Below, one piece after another: positions 35,575 through 46,366 of a DNA stretch of 64,000 nucleotides. The notes beneath the pieces were generated by a model. It saw nothing but the letters and a program-made list of their open reading frames with translations, had not been told where the DNA came from and made no database searches. The stretch covers positions 47,421 through 111,420 of the forward strand of contig WRBQ01000004.1 of assembly GCA_009784445.1 (NCBI GenBank). Reading direction: 5' to 3'. Position numbers and translations under genes: made by a program. Positions within the stretch are counted from its first letter, which is position 1; each line of letters starts with the position of its first letter. Source of the DNA: Oscillospiraceae bacterium. Its GTDB lineage: Bacteria > Bacillota > Clostridia > Oscillospirales > Acutalibacteraceae.

Positions 35575-36402
35575 CTATTGCAACTCAATCCACAGTTGTG
35601 CGTATTGCTCTAGGGTGATATTTTCGGCCCGCGCGGTTTCGCCCAGCCCGGCGCGCTGCATCGCTGCCACCACGCGTGATTTCTCCAACCCCAGGCCTGC
35701 GGAAATGGCATTCACCGCTGTTTTTCGCCGCTGACCAAAGGCCGCACGCACCAGCCGCAGCACTGCCACGTCCATGGTGATTTCCTCACGCGGAACAAGC
35801 TGCAGCACTGCGCTATCTACATTTGGCGGTGGCAAAAAGCTGCCCCGACTAACTTTAAACAGCAACTTGGCCTCGCTGCAATAGTACTCCACCGCCGCGG
35901 TGATTGCCCCGCAGGCACGGCTGCCCATGGGCGCACACAGCCGCTGCGCAGCCTCCAGCTGCACCATGATGGTGAGCTTAGTGAATAGCCTGCTTTCCAG
36001 CAAGTGCATGACCACAGGCGACGTGATATAATACGGCAAATTCGCGCACACCACCACAGGCATGTCGCCGAAGCGTTCGCGCAGCAGGGCAGGCAAGTCA
36101 AGCTGCAAGATATCACCCTGCACCACGGTCACGTTGCCCAACCCGGCGAGAGTTTCGTCCAGCACGGGCAGCAAGCGCTCGTCGAGTTCGATGGCCACGA
36201 CTTTCGCCGCCACCTGCGCAAGTTCGCGGGTGAGCGTGCCCGCCCCGGGGCCGATTTCCAGCACGCCGGTGTGCTCATTTGCACCGCAAAGCGCGGCCAT
36301 GCGCGGGCACACAGCCGGGTTGATGAGAAAATTCTGCCCCATGGCTTTGCTGAAGGTGAAGCCGTGTCGGCGCAGCACGGCGCGTTCGTCAATGTTGTTC
36401 AT
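35575..36402 (-). CDS. rsmA: 16S rRNA dimethyladenosine transferase RsmA/KsgA
   Basis: MGQNFLINPAV, VLEIGPGAGTLTRELA, CANLPYYITSPVVMHLLES. Confidence 0.95.
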   Translation of the reverse strand: MNNIDERAVLRRHGFTFSKAMGQNFLINPAVCPRMAALCGANEHTGVLEIGPGAGTLTRELAQVAAKVVAIELDERLLPVLDETLAGLGNVTVVQGDILQLDLPALLRERFGDMPVVVCANLPYYITSPVVMHLLESRLFTKLTIMVQLEAAQRLCAPMGSRACGAITAAVEYYCSEAKLLFKVSRGSFLPPPNVDSAVLQLVPREEITMDVAVLRLVRAAFGQRRKTAVNAISAGLGLEKSRVVAAMQRAGLGETARAENITLEQYAQLWIELQ

Positions 36403-36450
36403 AGCTATAGTATAACATATTTTTTAGAGGAGTGCAAGAGCACTCGTCAG

Positions 36451-37308
36451 TTATTCAACCGTGAAGTAGCTTCGCATTCTTCCCATATCCGCAAACCCTG
36501 TTTTCAGATAGTACCCTTGTGCGCGAGTGTTGCTGTCCGGGGTATCGGTATCCAATCGCGCCACGCCTTTTTGTTTCAATTCGTGGAACAGCTTGTGCAT
36601 GCACTTGGTTCCCAGCCCTTGATGCACATATTTTTCGTCAATATAAATCCACTTCAAAAAGCAAATTGCACCCTGCGGCAAGAAATTCAATGCACAACCG
36701 CCGATCTTTTCGCTGCCTCGCTCGAACGATATGCACTGCCCATTGTCCTCATAAATAAACTTTATTTCTGCCACATCCGAAGTGTTTGCGTGCTGCAAGT
36801 CTTTTGTGTAGTATACGTTTTCGTGTTCCTTAACATAGCCATATTTACTGAGCAATTTTTCGATATAAAATTCGCTCTCGTGAAGCTTGCCTTGCCCGGC
36901 GTAACATCGCATGCCGAAATAGTGAAAATATGCGTATCGTTTGCCGAGACCTAGCGCATCAAAATATGCAGTTGCTTTATCCAACAGCAAGTGCGCATTT
37001 GCAGTGTTTTCAATAAAATGAACATTGCGAATCACCGCATACTGCTTGGTGTAGTCTTTTTCGCCATGCTCACCAAACACAAAGCTTGTCAATCCGTACT
37101 GGATAAAACCATTAATTTCATCGTTATCCATCAGCAAGAAAGTTTCTAAATGTGAAAATAACGGCTTGCCATCTTCGTCGCAGTCATTGAACATGCTTTC
37201 GCGCCATGCTTCAAAACTCACGCGAAAATAATAGGGCACGCTTGCCCTTAACGCTGTGAAATAGTCATATAACTTTAATTCATTTTCTTTGTTTATCTCG
37301 CAAAGCAT
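36451..37308 (-). CDS. GNAT family N-acetyltransferase, two-domain
   Basis: CFLKWIYIDEKYVHQGLGTKCMHKLFHELKQKGVARLDTDTPDSNTRAQGYYLKTGF. Confidence 0.85.
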   Translation of the reverse strand: MLCEINKENELKLYDYFTALRASVPYYFRVSFEAWRESMFNDCDEDGKPLFSHLETFLLMDNDEINGFIQYGLTSFVFGEHGEKDYTKQYAVIRNVHFIENTANAHLLLDKATAYFDALGLGKRYAYFHYFGMRCYAGQGKLHESEFYIEKLLSKYGYVKEHENVYYTKDLQHANTSDVAEIKFIYEDNGQCISFERGSEKIGGCALNFLPQGAICFLKWIYIDEKYVHQGLGTKCMHKLFHELKQKGVARLDTDTPDSNTRAQGYYLKTGFADMGRMRSYFTVE

Positions 37309-37416
37309 TGCGAATACCTCCCCAGTTTATTGCTCTTAGTATAGCACACCCGCCGCGAGATTGCAAGCATCACACCCACTCCCACGCCGCTTGAGTTTTT
37401 CTCGCGCAACGCGATA

Positions 37417-37445
37417 TTGCCTTTGCGCCCGCCATGGGGTATAAT
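37417..37445 (+). promoter_or_regulatory. Sigma-A promoter
   Basis: TTGCCT-17-TATAAT. Confidence 0.6.
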
Positions 37446-37483
37446 AGGGTTACAGCGCTGAATTCAACAAACGAGGTGACCCC

Positions 37484-38674
37484 ATGAAACTTTACTTTGG
37501 CGAAACCGTGCGCCGCCTGCGCCTTGCCGCGGGCCTCACGCAAGAGCAACTTGCCCAACGCCTGCATGTGTCTTTCCAAACCATCAGCAACTGGGAGCGC
37601 AACGAAAGCTACCCGGACATCACCATGCTGCCGGTGCTCGCGCAGCTGTTCGGCGTGAAGGTTGACGACCTGTTGGGCATCAACCAAGCCGAAAACGAGC
37701 GGCTCGTGCAGGAAATTATTGATACTTATGAATTGGAAACCAACCATCACCGCCGCTGGGCCGAACAAAGAGATATCCTCAAGGCGGCACTCAAGCACTT
37801 TCCCGATGAATATCGCCTGTGGGTGCGCTATTTGCGTTGCATGCTGCGCACCAACAATGTCGGCACAGTGGAAGAACGCCGCGCATTTTTACCCGAACTC
37901 GAACCCATTTACGAAAACATCCTAGCAAACTGCACCAACGACGGCATTCGCGTGGAAGCTAAGCAGCTCATGTGCTGTATCTATCACTCTATTTCTGCCA
38001 TGGACCCCGAAAACAGCGCAGCCGAACAAGCTGCCGCCGAGCGCATCATCGCTGAAATGCCTTCTATGCGCAACAGCCGCGAACACACTAGCACTTACCT
38101 GCTTTATTCTCCGCCGGGAAAAAGTGATGCGGCCTGCCGTGAAGCAATTATGGAAACGCTATTTTTGATGCAATGCGCCGTGCACCATCTCACGCATGCG
38201 CTGAAATTGGAATACCAGAAAATTTGCGGCAATCCTCAAGAGCGCAGTCAACTGGCTCTTGATACAAACACGCGCGAGCACATGAAAATGATGCGCTCAA
38301 TGAATTGCATTTATGACGCGGTATGTCCCGACGGTGACTATGGCAAAAACTATGCCCAAGTCATTTATAACTGGAACAATATCGCCCTTTGGCATGCCTT
38401 GGCAGGCGAAACCGGCGAGGCCTTTGAGGCGATAAACCGCGCGCTAGAAATCGCCCAACGTTTTGATGCTTTGCCGCGCGAGAGCACACACACTTCGCCG
38501 TTGTTATCAGGACAAAATTTCGATAAATTCACACAACACACCAGCGGCTCCGTGGATGGCGAGAGTGGTATGCTAGAGCGTCAACGCGTTTTATTGGTTG
38601 ACCGCTACCCCTGGCCCGAAGCTTTTCGCGATGACCCCCGCTTTGCCGAAATGGTGGCGCAATTGAGCAAATAA
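37484..38674 (+). CDS. XRE-family HTH regulator with large C-terminal helical domain
   Basis: VRRLRLAAGLTQEQLAQRLHVSFQTISNWERNESYPDITMLPVLAQLFGVKVDDLLG. Confidence 0.92.
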   Translation: MKLYFGETVRRLRLAAGLTQEQLAQRLHVSFQTISNWERNESYPDITMLPVLAQLFGVKVDDLLGINQAENERLVQEIIDTYELETNHHRRWAEQRDILKAALKHFPDEYRLWVRYLRCMLRTNNVGTVEERRAFLPELEPIYENILANCTNDGIRVEAKQLMCCIYHSISAMDPENSAAEQAAAERIIAEMPSMRNSREHTSTYLLYSPPGKSDAACREAIMETLFLMQCAVHHLTHALKLEYQKICGNPQERSQLALDTNTREHMKMMRSMNCIYDAVCPDGDYGKNYAQVIYNWNNIALWHALAGETGEAFEAINRALEIAQRFDALPRESTHTSPLLSGQNFDKFTQHTSGSVDGESGMLERQRVLLVDRYPWPEAFRDDPRFAEMVAQLSK

Positions 38675-38703
38675 ACTTTTGCAAGAAAATTTTCGCAAAC
38701 CCC

Positions 38704-38732
38704 TTGCAATGCCCGCCAAGATGTGGTATAAT
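38704..38732 (+). promoter_or_regulatory. Sigma-A promoter of the rimP-nusA operon
   Basis: TTGCAA-17-TATAAT. Confidence 0.7.
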
Positions 38733-38766
38733 AGAAGTAATGAAACTTGATTTGATATGAAGACTT

Positions 38767-38796
38767 GACAGTGAGCCGTGGCTCGCTGTCTTTCTT
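38767..38796 (+). promoter_or_regulatory. Leader terminator-like hairpin upstream of rimP
   Basis: GACAGTGAGCCGTGGCTCGCTGTCTTTCTT. Confidence 0.65.
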
Positions 38797-38816
38797 ACAG
38801 GAACACGGAGGAACCT

Positions 38817-39281
38817 ATGGACATCGCCGCGCGCGCAAAACAGCTTGCGCAACCCCACGCCGAGCAACTCGGCCTAACACTGTGGGATGTGCGCTTTCTC
38901 AAAGAAGGCGCGCACTGGTATTTGCGCTTTTGGATTGACAAGCCCGGCGGCATTGGCCTAGATGACTGCGAAGCACTCAGCCGCGCCATTGATAAGCCGC
39001 TTGATGACGCAAACTTCATCCAGCAGCAGTATAGCTTAGAGGTTTGCTCGCCCGGCATTGAGCGCGAGCTCACGCGTGACGAACACTTCGCGCAGTTCAT
39101 CGGCAGCAAATTGCGGATTAAAATTACCCACCCTGCGCGTGAACTGGTCGGCGAACTAACTGGCTACGCTGATAAACAGCTGACTATTGCACTTGACGAT
39201 GGCGCGAGCGAAATATTAACGCGCAAACAGTGCGCATGGGTAAAGCTTTACGACGACTTTGATAATATGGAAAAGGAGTGA
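38817..39281 (+). CDS. rimP: Ribosome maturation factor RimP
   Basis: LGLTLWDVRFLKEGAHWYLRFWIDKPGGIGLDDCEALSRAID, YSLEVCSPGIERELTRDEHF. Confidence 0.95.
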   Translation: MDIAARAKQLAQPHAEQLGLTLWDVRFLKEGAHWYLRFWIDKPGGIGLDDCEALSRAIDKPLDDANFIQQQYSLEVCSPGIERELTRDEHFAQFIGSKLRIKITHPARELVGELTGYADKQLTIALDDGASEILTRKQCAWVKLYDDFDNMEKE

Positions 39282-39289
39282 TTCCCGAC

Positions 39290-40360
39290 ATGCATAACCC
39301 CGAATTTTTCACCGTGCTGCGCATGCTGGCCAAAGACAAAGGCGTGGAGCTCGAAGCCCTGTGCGACGGCATTCAACGCGCGATTGTCACCGCCATCAAA
39401 AGCGACTATAACAACAAAGACATCGCCTATTGCGAAATTTTGCCCGACACCGAAGAAATGAAAGTGTATGTGCGCAAACAAGTGGTGAGTGAAATTCTTG
39501 ACGAAGACACCGACCTGCTGCCCGAGCAAGCCGCACAATATAAACCCGGCGCACAACCTGGCGACATCATTGAAATTCAGCTAGACACCAAGGCTGTGAG
39601 CCGCATTGCTGCCGAAAAAGGCAAGCACGTGCTGCGCCAAGGCATTCGCGAGGCCGAGCACGGCCGCCTGCGCGAAGAGTTCCAAAGCCGCGAGCAAGAA
39701 ATTGTGACCGTGAAAGTGCAGCGCGTGGAGCCCAATGGCGACTTGGTTGTGGAAATCGGCCGCGTGACGGAAATTCTGCCGGTAGCCGAACAAGTGCCCG
39801 GCGAAAGCTTCGACGTTGGTGATTTGATTAAAGTATATGTGGTAGACATCAGCGGCCTAGATCGCCGCCACCCGCATGCCACGCTGTCCCGCGCGCACGC
39901 AGGCCTAGTAAAGCGCCTGTTTGAGCTGGAAATCCCCGAGGTGAAAGATGGCCTAGTTGAAGTGAAAGCCGTGGCGCGCGAAGCCGGCAGCCGCAGCAAA
40001 GTGGCCGTTTGGAGCCGTGACGAAGACATTGATCCCGTGGGCACCTGCATTGGCGCACGCGGCGCGCGCATTGAGCGCATTGTAGATATGCTGGGCGGCG
40101 AAAAAATCGACGTGGTGCGCTACAGCGAAGACGTGGCCGAATTCGTGGCCGCAGCCCTCGCGCCCGCCGAAGTGCTGCACGTGCAAGTGGTAGACAACGA
40201 TGAGCACATCTGTCACATCACCGTGCCCGAAAGCAAGTTGAGCCTGGCCATCGGCAACAAAGGGCAAAACGCCCGCTTGGCCGCCAAGCTCACCACCTGG
40301 AAGATTGACATCAAAAGCGATGCCGCCGGCGATGATGAAGTCATCTCAATAGAGGAGTAG
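39290..40360 (+). CDS. nusA: Transcription termination/antitermination factor NusA
   Basis: S1/KH architecture; [68 protein letters not shown]. Confidence 0.97.
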   Translation: MHNPEFFTVLRMLAKDKGVELEALCDGIQRAIVTAIKSDYNNKDIAYCEILPDTEEMKVYVRKQVVSEILDEDTDLLPEQAAQYKPGAQPGDIIEIQLDTKAVSRIAAEKGKHVLRQGIREAEHGRLREEFQSREQEIVTVKVQRVEPNGDLVVEIGRVTEILPVAEQVPGESFDVGDLIKVYVVDISGLDRRHPHATLSRAHAGLVKRLFELEIPEVKDGLVEVKAVAREAGSRSKVAVWSRDEDIDPVGTCIGARGARIERIVDMLGGEKIDVVRYSEDVAEFVAAALAPAEVLHVQVVDNDEHICHITVPESKLSLAIGNKGQNARLAAKLTTWKIDIKSDAAGDDEVISIEE

Positions 40361-40363
40361 CCC

Positions 40364-40624
40364 ATGAGCAACGCTCCCCTCACCCGCCGCTGTTGCGGCT
40401 GTTATGAAATGAAACCCAAGCGCGAGTTAATTCGCGTGGTGCGCAGCCCCGAAGGCAACTTTATGCTCGATAAAACAGGCAAGCAAAACGGTCGCGGCGC
40501 ATATCTATGCCAAGATGCCACATGCCTACAAACGCTGCGCAAAAAACGCGGACTTGACCGCTCCTTCAAGTGCAGCGTGCCCAGCGAAGTTTATGACGCA
40601 CTGGAGGCACAACTGCATGAATGA
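40364..40624 (+). CDS. ylxR: YlxR/RnpM family RNA-binding protein
   Basis: [38 protein letters not shown]. Confidence 0.93.
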   Translation: MSNAPLTRRCCGCYEMKPKRELIRVVRSPEGNFMLDKTGKQNGRGAYLCQDATCLQTLRKKRGLDRSFKCSVPSEVYDALEAQLHE

Positions 40625-40919
40625 AAAATTGCTATCTTATCTCGGCCTTGCGCGCGCAGCCAACCTGTGCAGCTTTGGTCATGATGCCGCAAAAAGCGCA
40701 TTGCGTAGCGGCAAAGCTCGCCTTTGCCTGCTGTGTGAGGATGCCTCGCCGCGCTTGGCAGAGGAATTCATCTATCAGACCCAGCAAGCGCGTGTGCCCC
40801 TGCACCGCATTGCCCTCACCTCACAAGACATCAAAGGCGCCACGCAATACAAAGCCGCGGTCATTACGGTGAATGACAAAGGCTTTGCCGCAAAAATCGT
40901 ATCATTACTAAGCACTTAG
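40617..40919 (+). CDS. ylxQ: L7Ae-family (YlxQ-like) RNA-binding protein
   Basis: [44 protein letters not shown]; overlaps ylxR. Confidence 0.88.
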   Translation: MNEKLLSYLGLARAANLCSFGHDAAKSALRSGKARLCLLCEDASPRLAEEFIYQTQQARVPLHRIALTSQDIKGATQYKAAVITVNDKGFAAKIVSLLST

Positions 40920-40940
40920 CACTAAACACTGGAGGATTAC

Positions 40941-43340
40941 ATGCTAGAAAAAATCAGAATTAAGGACATTTCCACGGCACTTGGCGTGGCCAACAAGGAA
41001 GTTGTGCAGCTGCTTGCTGCGCATTTCTCCGAGACAAAAACGCTCAATTCTGTGCTGGGCGAAACCGAGCTGGATGTAATCTTCGAACATTACACCATTG
41101 CACGTGGCGTGGAGAACTTTGAGGAGTTCTACAAGCTGGCGGAGCTCAAACCCAAGGCACCGGCCAAAAAGCCCGCCGAGGTGAAAAAGCCCTCCACTGC
41201 GGCCAAAAAGCCGCCCACCAAAGAAGAACGCGCCGCCAGCGAAACCCTCGCTAAGGCGGCTGCGCAGCATAAATCCAGCACACCCACTGCGCCGCCTAAA
41301 GTCAACAAGCCCAAGAAAGAAGGCGCCGCGCCGCAGTCACGCACTAAAGCCGAGGCCAAAACCATCGACACCCGCAGCGGCAGCGTGAACCTTGATAAAT
41401 ACAACGAACGTTACGAAACCATTGCGCCGGCGACCCATGCAGCGCAGAATAATCGCCGCCCAGACACCCAAACCAACAAGCAAAAGCTCAACCAACGCAG
41501 CAAGCAATATCGCAGGCAGGGCATGCGCAGCTCACGCCGCGAGACTGAAGCCCAGCGCCTGCAACGCATTGCCGCAGACCGCGCAAAAAAGCCCCAGCTA
41601 ATCATCAAAGTTGGCGAGGAAATTCAAATTGGCGAGCTAGCTTTGCGTCTCAAGCGCACCGCCGCCGAGGTCATCAAAGAACTAATGAAGCTGGGTCAAA
41701 TGTCCAGCATCAATGATGTGATTGACTTTGACACTGCCGAACTTGTTGCCAATGAGCTGGGCGCAAAAGTGCAACGCGAAGTGGTCGTGACCATTGAAGA
41801 ACGCATCATCGACGACCGCGAGGACAGCGACGATGAACTCGTTGTGCGCGACCCAGTTGTGGTGGTGATGGGTCACGTTGACCACGGCAAAACCTCACTG
41901 CTGGATGCCATTCGCTCCACCGCCGTGACCGAAACCGAAGCTGGCGGCATTACCCAGCACATTGGTGCCTACCGCGTGCAAGTGGGCGACCGCCACGCCA
42001 CTTTCCTTGATACTCCCGGCCACGCAGCCTTCACCGCCATGCGCGCGCGGGGCGCCAAAGCCACAGACATCGCTATCCTCGTGGTAGCCGCCAACGATGG
42101 CATTATGCCACAAACGGTTGAGGCTATCTCCCATGCCAAAGCGGCAGGGGTGAACATCGTCGTGGCCATTAACAAAATTGACCTGCACGACATCAACGTG
42201 GATAAAATCATGCAGCAGCTCACCGAATATGAGCTTGTGCCCGAAGAATGGGGCGGCGAAACCATTTGCGTGCCGGTATCCGCCAAAACCGGGCAAGGCA
42301 TGGATAATCTCCTCGAAAGCCTGCTGCTGGTGGCCGAGATGCAACAATTGCGTGCCAACCCCAACCGCGCTGGCAAAGGCGTGGTCATTGAAGCTCGCCT
42401 AGACAAAACCCGCGGGCCAATCGCCACTCTGCTGGTGCAAAACGGCACGCTGAAAAGCGGCGATGTCATCGTGGCGGGGCAGGCCGTTGGCCGCGTGCGC
42501 GTGATGACCGACCATAATGGCGTGGTGCTTGAACAAGCTGGCCCAAGTGTGCCAGTGGAAATCATGGGCTTGGCCGAAGCACCTGCAGCAGGCGAAAGCT
42601 TCGATGCCGTAAGCGACGAACGCCTAGCGCGTGAGCTGGTGGAGCAACGCAAGTATGCCGCCCGCGAAGAAATCTTCAACCTTAACCAACAAGTGACGCT
42701 CGAAACCCTGTTCGACACCCTCAAAGAGGGCGAGCTGAAGGATTTGAATATTATCGTAAAAGCTGACGTGCAAGGCACAGCCGAAGCCGTTAAGCAAAAC
42801 CTGCTCAAGCTCAGCAATGAAGAAGTGCGCGTGCGCGTGATTCACGCAGGCGTGGGCGCGGTGAGCGAAAGCGACGTAATGCTGGCCAGCGCAAGCGGAG
42901 CACTCGTGGTGGCGTTTAACGTCACCGCTGACCCCATTGCGTCAAACAATGCCGACCGCGAAGGCGTGCAACTGCGTCGCTACAGCATTATCTACGACAT
43001 GATGAACGACGTGGAACAAGCCGTGAAAGGCATGCTTGCGCCGAAATATCGCGAAGTTTCCATGGGTCGTGTAGAAGTGCGCCAGGTGATGAAATTCAGC
43101 AGCGCTACGGTGTGTGGTAGTTATGTGCAAGAGGGCAAGGTGCAGCGCGGCGCGTTGTGCCGTGTGACCCGCGACGGCGTTGTGGTGGCCGAGGATACCG
43201 TTGCCTCGCTGCGCCGCTTTAAAGACGACGTGAAAGAAGTCGGCCGCAACTACGAGTGCGGCATCACCCTAGAAAGCTTCGCCGACGCGAAAGATGGCGA
43301 CATTCTGGAAGTGTATATCATGGAAGAATACCGCGATTAA
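40941..43340 (+). CDS. infB: Translation initiation factor IF-2
   Basis: [50 protein letters not shown]. Confidence 0.98.
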   Translation: MLEKIRIKDISTALGVANKEVVQLLAAHFSETKTLNSVLGETELDVIFEHYTIARGVENFEEFYKLAELKPKAPAKKPAEVKKPSTAAKKPPTKEERAASETLAKAAAQHKSSTPTAPPKVNKPKKEGAAPQSRTKAEAKTIDTRSGSVNLDKYNERYETIAPATHAAQNNRRPDTQTNKQKLNQRSKQYRRQGMRSSRRETEAQRLQRIAADRAKKPQLIIKVGEEIQIGELALRLKRTAAEVIKELMKLGQMSSINDVIDFDTAELVANELGAKVQREVVVTIEERIIDDREDSDDELVVRDPVVVVMGHVDHGKTSLLDAIRSTAVTETEAGGITQHIGAYRVQVGDRHATFLDTPGHAAFTAMRARGAKATDIAILVVAANDGIMPQTVEAISHAKAAGVNIVVAINKIDLHDINVDKIMQQLTEYELVPEEWGGETICVPVSAKTGQGMDNLLESLLLVAEMQQLRANPNRAGKGVVIEARLDKTRGPIATLLVQNGTLKSGDVIVAGQAVGRVRVMTDHNGVVLEQAGPSVPVEIMGLAEAPAAGESFDAVSDERLARELVEQRKYAAREEIFNLNQQVTLETLFDTLKEGELKDLNIIVKADVQGTAEAVKQNLLKLSNEEVRVRVIHAGVGAVSESDVMLASASGALVVAFNVTADPIASNNADREGVQLRRYSIIYDMMNDVEQAVKGMLAPKYREVSMGRVEVRQVMKFSSATVCGSYVQEGKVQRGALCRVTRDGVVVAEDTVASLRRFKDDVKEVGRNYECGITLESFADAKDGDILEVYIMEEYRD

Positions 43341-43368
43341 AATAAGAATGCAGAAATGAGAAATAATT

Positions 43369-43737
43369 ATGCCTTCACATCATATTAATCGCAACGCCGA
43401 GGACATCAAACGTGAACTTAGCGTGCTGCTGCGCGACCTCAAAGACCCCCGTGTGGCGGGCAAGCTGCTCACCATCATGCGGGTGCAGCTTTCGGGCGAT
43501 GGCTCCACGGCGAAGATTTATGTTTCGGCCATGGAGGGCTTTGCTGCTGCACAAGAGGCCACCAAGGGCCTCAAAAGTGCCGCGGGATTCCTGCGCGGCG
43601 AGCTGGGGCGACAGCTTGGGCTGCGCAAATCGCCAGAGCTGCGCTTTATTGCCGATAACTCCATTGAAGAAGGCACGCAAATTTTGCAAAAGCTAGACGA
43701 GCTTACCGTGAAGGGTAACGATGATGAAGCAAGTTAG
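43369..43737 (+). CDS. rbfA: Ribosome-binding factor A
   Basis: REDLSVLLRDLKDPRV-type N-term; LGLRKSPELRFIADNSIEEG. Confidence 0.93.
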   Translation: MPSHHINRNAEDIKRELSVLLRDLKDPRVAGKLLTIMRVQLSGDGSTAKIYVSAMEGFAAAQEATKGLKSAAGFLRGELGRQLGLRKSPELRFIADNSIEEGTQILQKLDELTVKGNDDEAS

Positions 43738-44701
43738 CATTGAACAAGCAGCCAAACGGTTGCGCGATTGCCACGCAGCCGCTATTTTCATGCACGCACA
43801 CCCCGATGGCGACTGCTTGGGCAGCGGTTTTGCTCTAGCACACGCGTTGCGTAGCTTGGGCAAAGAAGTGTTTTTGCTGTGCAAGGACCCCATGCCGGCT
43901 ATGTTCGCTTTCATGCGTGACGGCTTTGTGCTGCACGGCGCAGACGCTGAATTGCCCGACGATTGCCTGCTGGTGACCGTGGATGTTGCCGTATCGCATC
44001 TGCTGGGCGAAACGCTCAACACGCGTTTTGGCAACCGTATTGACCTGTGCATCGATCACCACCCCACCAACGATTTTTTTGCCACCGAAACTTTGCTCGA
44101 CACCACCGCAGCCGCCTGCGCGGAAATTATCAGCGATGTGATTGACGCCATAGATGTGCCCATGACCACCAACATCGCCGCCTGCCTTTATGCCGGCGTG
44201 AGCACCGATACTCTTGGTTTTCGCAACGCCAACACCACCGCACGCAGCCACCGTTATGTCGCGCGCTACATGGACTTGGGCGTAGAGACACAGCCACTCA
44301 TTCGCGCGTTTTTTGAAACGCAAAGCAAAGCCTACCTAGAGTTGGAACGCCTAGCGTTTCGCGGGCTAAAATATTACTGTGATGGCGGCGTGGCACTCAT
44401 TGCGGTGTCGCAAAGAATGTTTCGGCAAAGCGGCAGCAACGAAGACGAGTTCGCGCAGCTAGTAACTCGCACCCGGCAAATCGAAGGCGTGCAGGTGGGG
44501 GTGGCCATCCGCGAGCGCCCGGACGGTACATATAAAATTTCACTGCGCAGCCATGCGCCGGCAGATGTTTCGGCCGTTGCAACCAAGCTGGGCGGCGGCG
44601 GGCACGTGCGCGCGGCGGCCTATGCCAGCGACCTGCCGCTGAAAGAAACCATCGCCACACTAATCAAATGCATTGAGGATGAGCTCGCATGTGCGGACTA
44701 A
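43721..44701 (+). CDS. nrnA: DHH/DHHA1 phosphoesterase (NrnA-like)
   Basis: HAHPDGDCLGSGFAL, CIDHHPTNDFFA, YAGVSTDTLGFR, GGGGHVRAAAY. Confidence 0.92.
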   Translation: MMKQVSIEQAAKRLRDCHAAAIFMHAHPDGDCLGSGFALAHALRSLGKEVFLLCKDPMPAMFAFMRDGFVLHGADAELPDDCLLVTVDVAVSHLLGETLNTRFGNRIDLCIDHHPTNDFFATETLLDTTAAACAEIISDVIDAIDVPMTTNIAACLYAGVSTDTLGFRNANTTARSHRYVARYMDLGVETQPLIRAFFETQSKAYLELERLAFRGLKYYCDGGVALIAVSQRMFRQSGSNEDEFAQLVTRTRQIEGVQVGVAIRERPDGTYKISLRSHAPADVSAVATKLGGGGHVRAAAYASDLPLKETIATLIKCIEDELACAD

Positions 44702-45531
44702 TTCTGCTGGATAAACCCGAAGGCATCACGTCGTTCACCACTGTCAACCGCGTGCGGCGTGCGCTAAACTACAAAAAAGCCGGCCACACCGGCACCCTTG
44801 ACCCCCTTGCCACCGGCGTTCTGCCGGTTTTGCTTGGGGGCGCAACGCGTTTTGCACAGTTTCTGCCCAGCAGCCGCAAAGCCTATCTGGCAGGATTCCA
44901 GCTGGGCACCACCACCACCACCCTAGATATCACCGGCGAGGTGCTGCAAAAGCGCACCGTTCAGGCCACCCGTGAGGATATTCTCACCGCACTTGCGCCT
45001 TTCCGCGGCAAGATCCTGCAAGTGCCACCGATGGTCAGCGCACTGAAAAAAGACGGCCAGCGACTGTACGAACTCGCACGCCAAGGCATTGAAATTGAGC
45101 GCGAGCCACGTCCCGTGGAGATTTTCGCCCTCGAATTGCGCAGCGATGAACTGTATATCGAATGCTCAGCGGGCACTTATGTCCGCAGCCTCATTGACGA
45201 CCTCGGCCGTGCGCTGGGCTGCGGCGCCTGCATGACTACCCTGCGGCGCGTGGCGGCCAACGGCTTTGATATCGCGCAGTGCACGCCCCTTGACGACATC
45301 GCCCAAGCGCCAATTTTTGCGATAGAAGATGTGTTTTCGTGCTATCCAGCGGTGCAGGTTAGCGCAGCGCAGGCAACAAGATTTCGCAACGGCGGAGCGT
45401 TAGATTTGAGCCGAACGAATATAACAAACCCGATAGAGGATGAACTCTACCGGGTAATGGGTGAAGATTTTCTTGGCCTAGGACGTGTGCAGGGCGAAGA
45501 ACTCACCATTGCGCGGTTACTGATTACTTAG
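44689..45531 (+). CDS. truB: tRNA pseudouridine(55) synthase TruB
   Basis: LLDKPEGITSF, AGHTGTLDPLATGVLPV, CSAGTYVRSLIDDLG. Confidence 0.96.
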   Translation: MCGLILLDKPEGITSFTTVNRVRRALNYKKAGHTGTLDPLATGVLPVLLGGATRFAQFLPSSRKAYLAGFQLGTTTTTLDITGEVLQKRTVQATREDILTALAPFRGKILQVPPMVSALKKDGQRLYELARQGIEIEREPRPVEIFALELRSDELYIECSAGTYVRSLIDDLGRALGCGACMTTLRRVAANGFDIAQCTPLDDIAQAPIFAIEDVFSCYPAVQVSAAQATRFRNGGALDLSRTNITNPIEDELYRVMGEDFLGLGRVQGEELTIARLLIT

Positions 45532-46321
45532 CAAAACCGCCAACCGTCAGCATAAACGCGCCCAGTTGTGCGCCAAATTCGGGTGCGCCATCCATGATCA
45601 AGCGTCCAGCTTTGGTGGCATCCATCATGTCGTCGGTGCTCATGAGAATGCCCAACGCACTGTCCAAGCTGTCAAAGCGCAGGGTGAAAAAGGGCATGGC
45701 ACGCTTGTATTCCCCGCGGCCGGCGCGGCTGTTGCCCGCCTTGATGCGCAAGTAGGCCGACACTTCGGGGTGACCATTCACAGCCCAGCTATACACACGA
45801 TCGGGGCTTTTGCTGGTCCAGTCTTTGATTTCCTCGTGGCCATTTTTGTTCAGCGCGCTAATGCCGCTGCTAAGCAAATAGAAAAATGCCTTAACCAGCA
45901 GCACTTTGGTCTCCTGGTCTTCGGGGGCTTTTTTTGCGCCCAGCAGCCCGCTCATTTTCATCAGCACGCCCATGAATGCCGTGAACATGCCAAAGTTTTT
46001 GCCCACGCCTTTCATCTTCGGCAATGCCATCATGTTGCCCTTGAAAAAGTCCACGAACTTCTCAATGGAGCTAAATTGCAGCTCCACGTCGGGTTTTGCG
46101 TGCACTTTGTCGGCAGCCACTGTCCACTCGCCGTTTTCAAGCAAAAAGTGCGTAGCCACCTTGCCGTCGGGCATGGTGGGGGCCAGTGCGCTCACTTGAA
46201 ACACGCAGCTTTTGCCCTCGAATTTCGCCTTGAGGTTGGGGATATCCGTGGCAATGACTTTCACCAACGGCAACGCTGCATTGAGAAAGATCTTATACGC
46301 AAATAGGGTAGATTGTTCCAT
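45524..46321 (-). CDS. SCP2-like domain protein, paralog 1
   Basis: LENGEWTVAADKVHAKPDVELQFSSIEKFVDFFKGNMMALPKMKGVGK; similar organization to the 51329 product. Confidence 0.55.
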   Translation of the reverse strand: MEQSTLFAYKIFLNAALPLVKVIATDIPNLKAKFEGKSCVFQVSALAPTMPDGKVATHFLLENGEWTVAADKVHAKPDVELQFSSIEKFVDFFKGNMMALPKMKGVGKNFGMFTAFMGVLMKMSGLLGAKKAPEDQETKVLLVKAFFYLLSSGISALNKNGHEEIKDWTSKSPDRVYSWAVNGHPEVSAYLRIKAGNSRAGRGEYKRAMPFFTLRFDSLDSALGILMSTDDMMDATKAGRLIMDGAPEFGAQLGAFMLTVGGFAK

Positions 46322-46350
46322 TCATTCTCTCCTTAATCTAACCGGAATAA

Positions 46351-46366
46351 TGCACAGCGAAGCGAC
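46351..46366. repeat. Fragment of the GCGAAGCGAC repeat abutting the transketolase stop
   Basis: GCACAGCGAAGCGACT. Confidence 0.5.

Noticed and set aside
45566-46306. 246-aa plus-strand ORF over SCP2-like paralog 1
   Set aside because: H/A/F-rich antisense frame; the minus ORF has a good RBS and cluster context.
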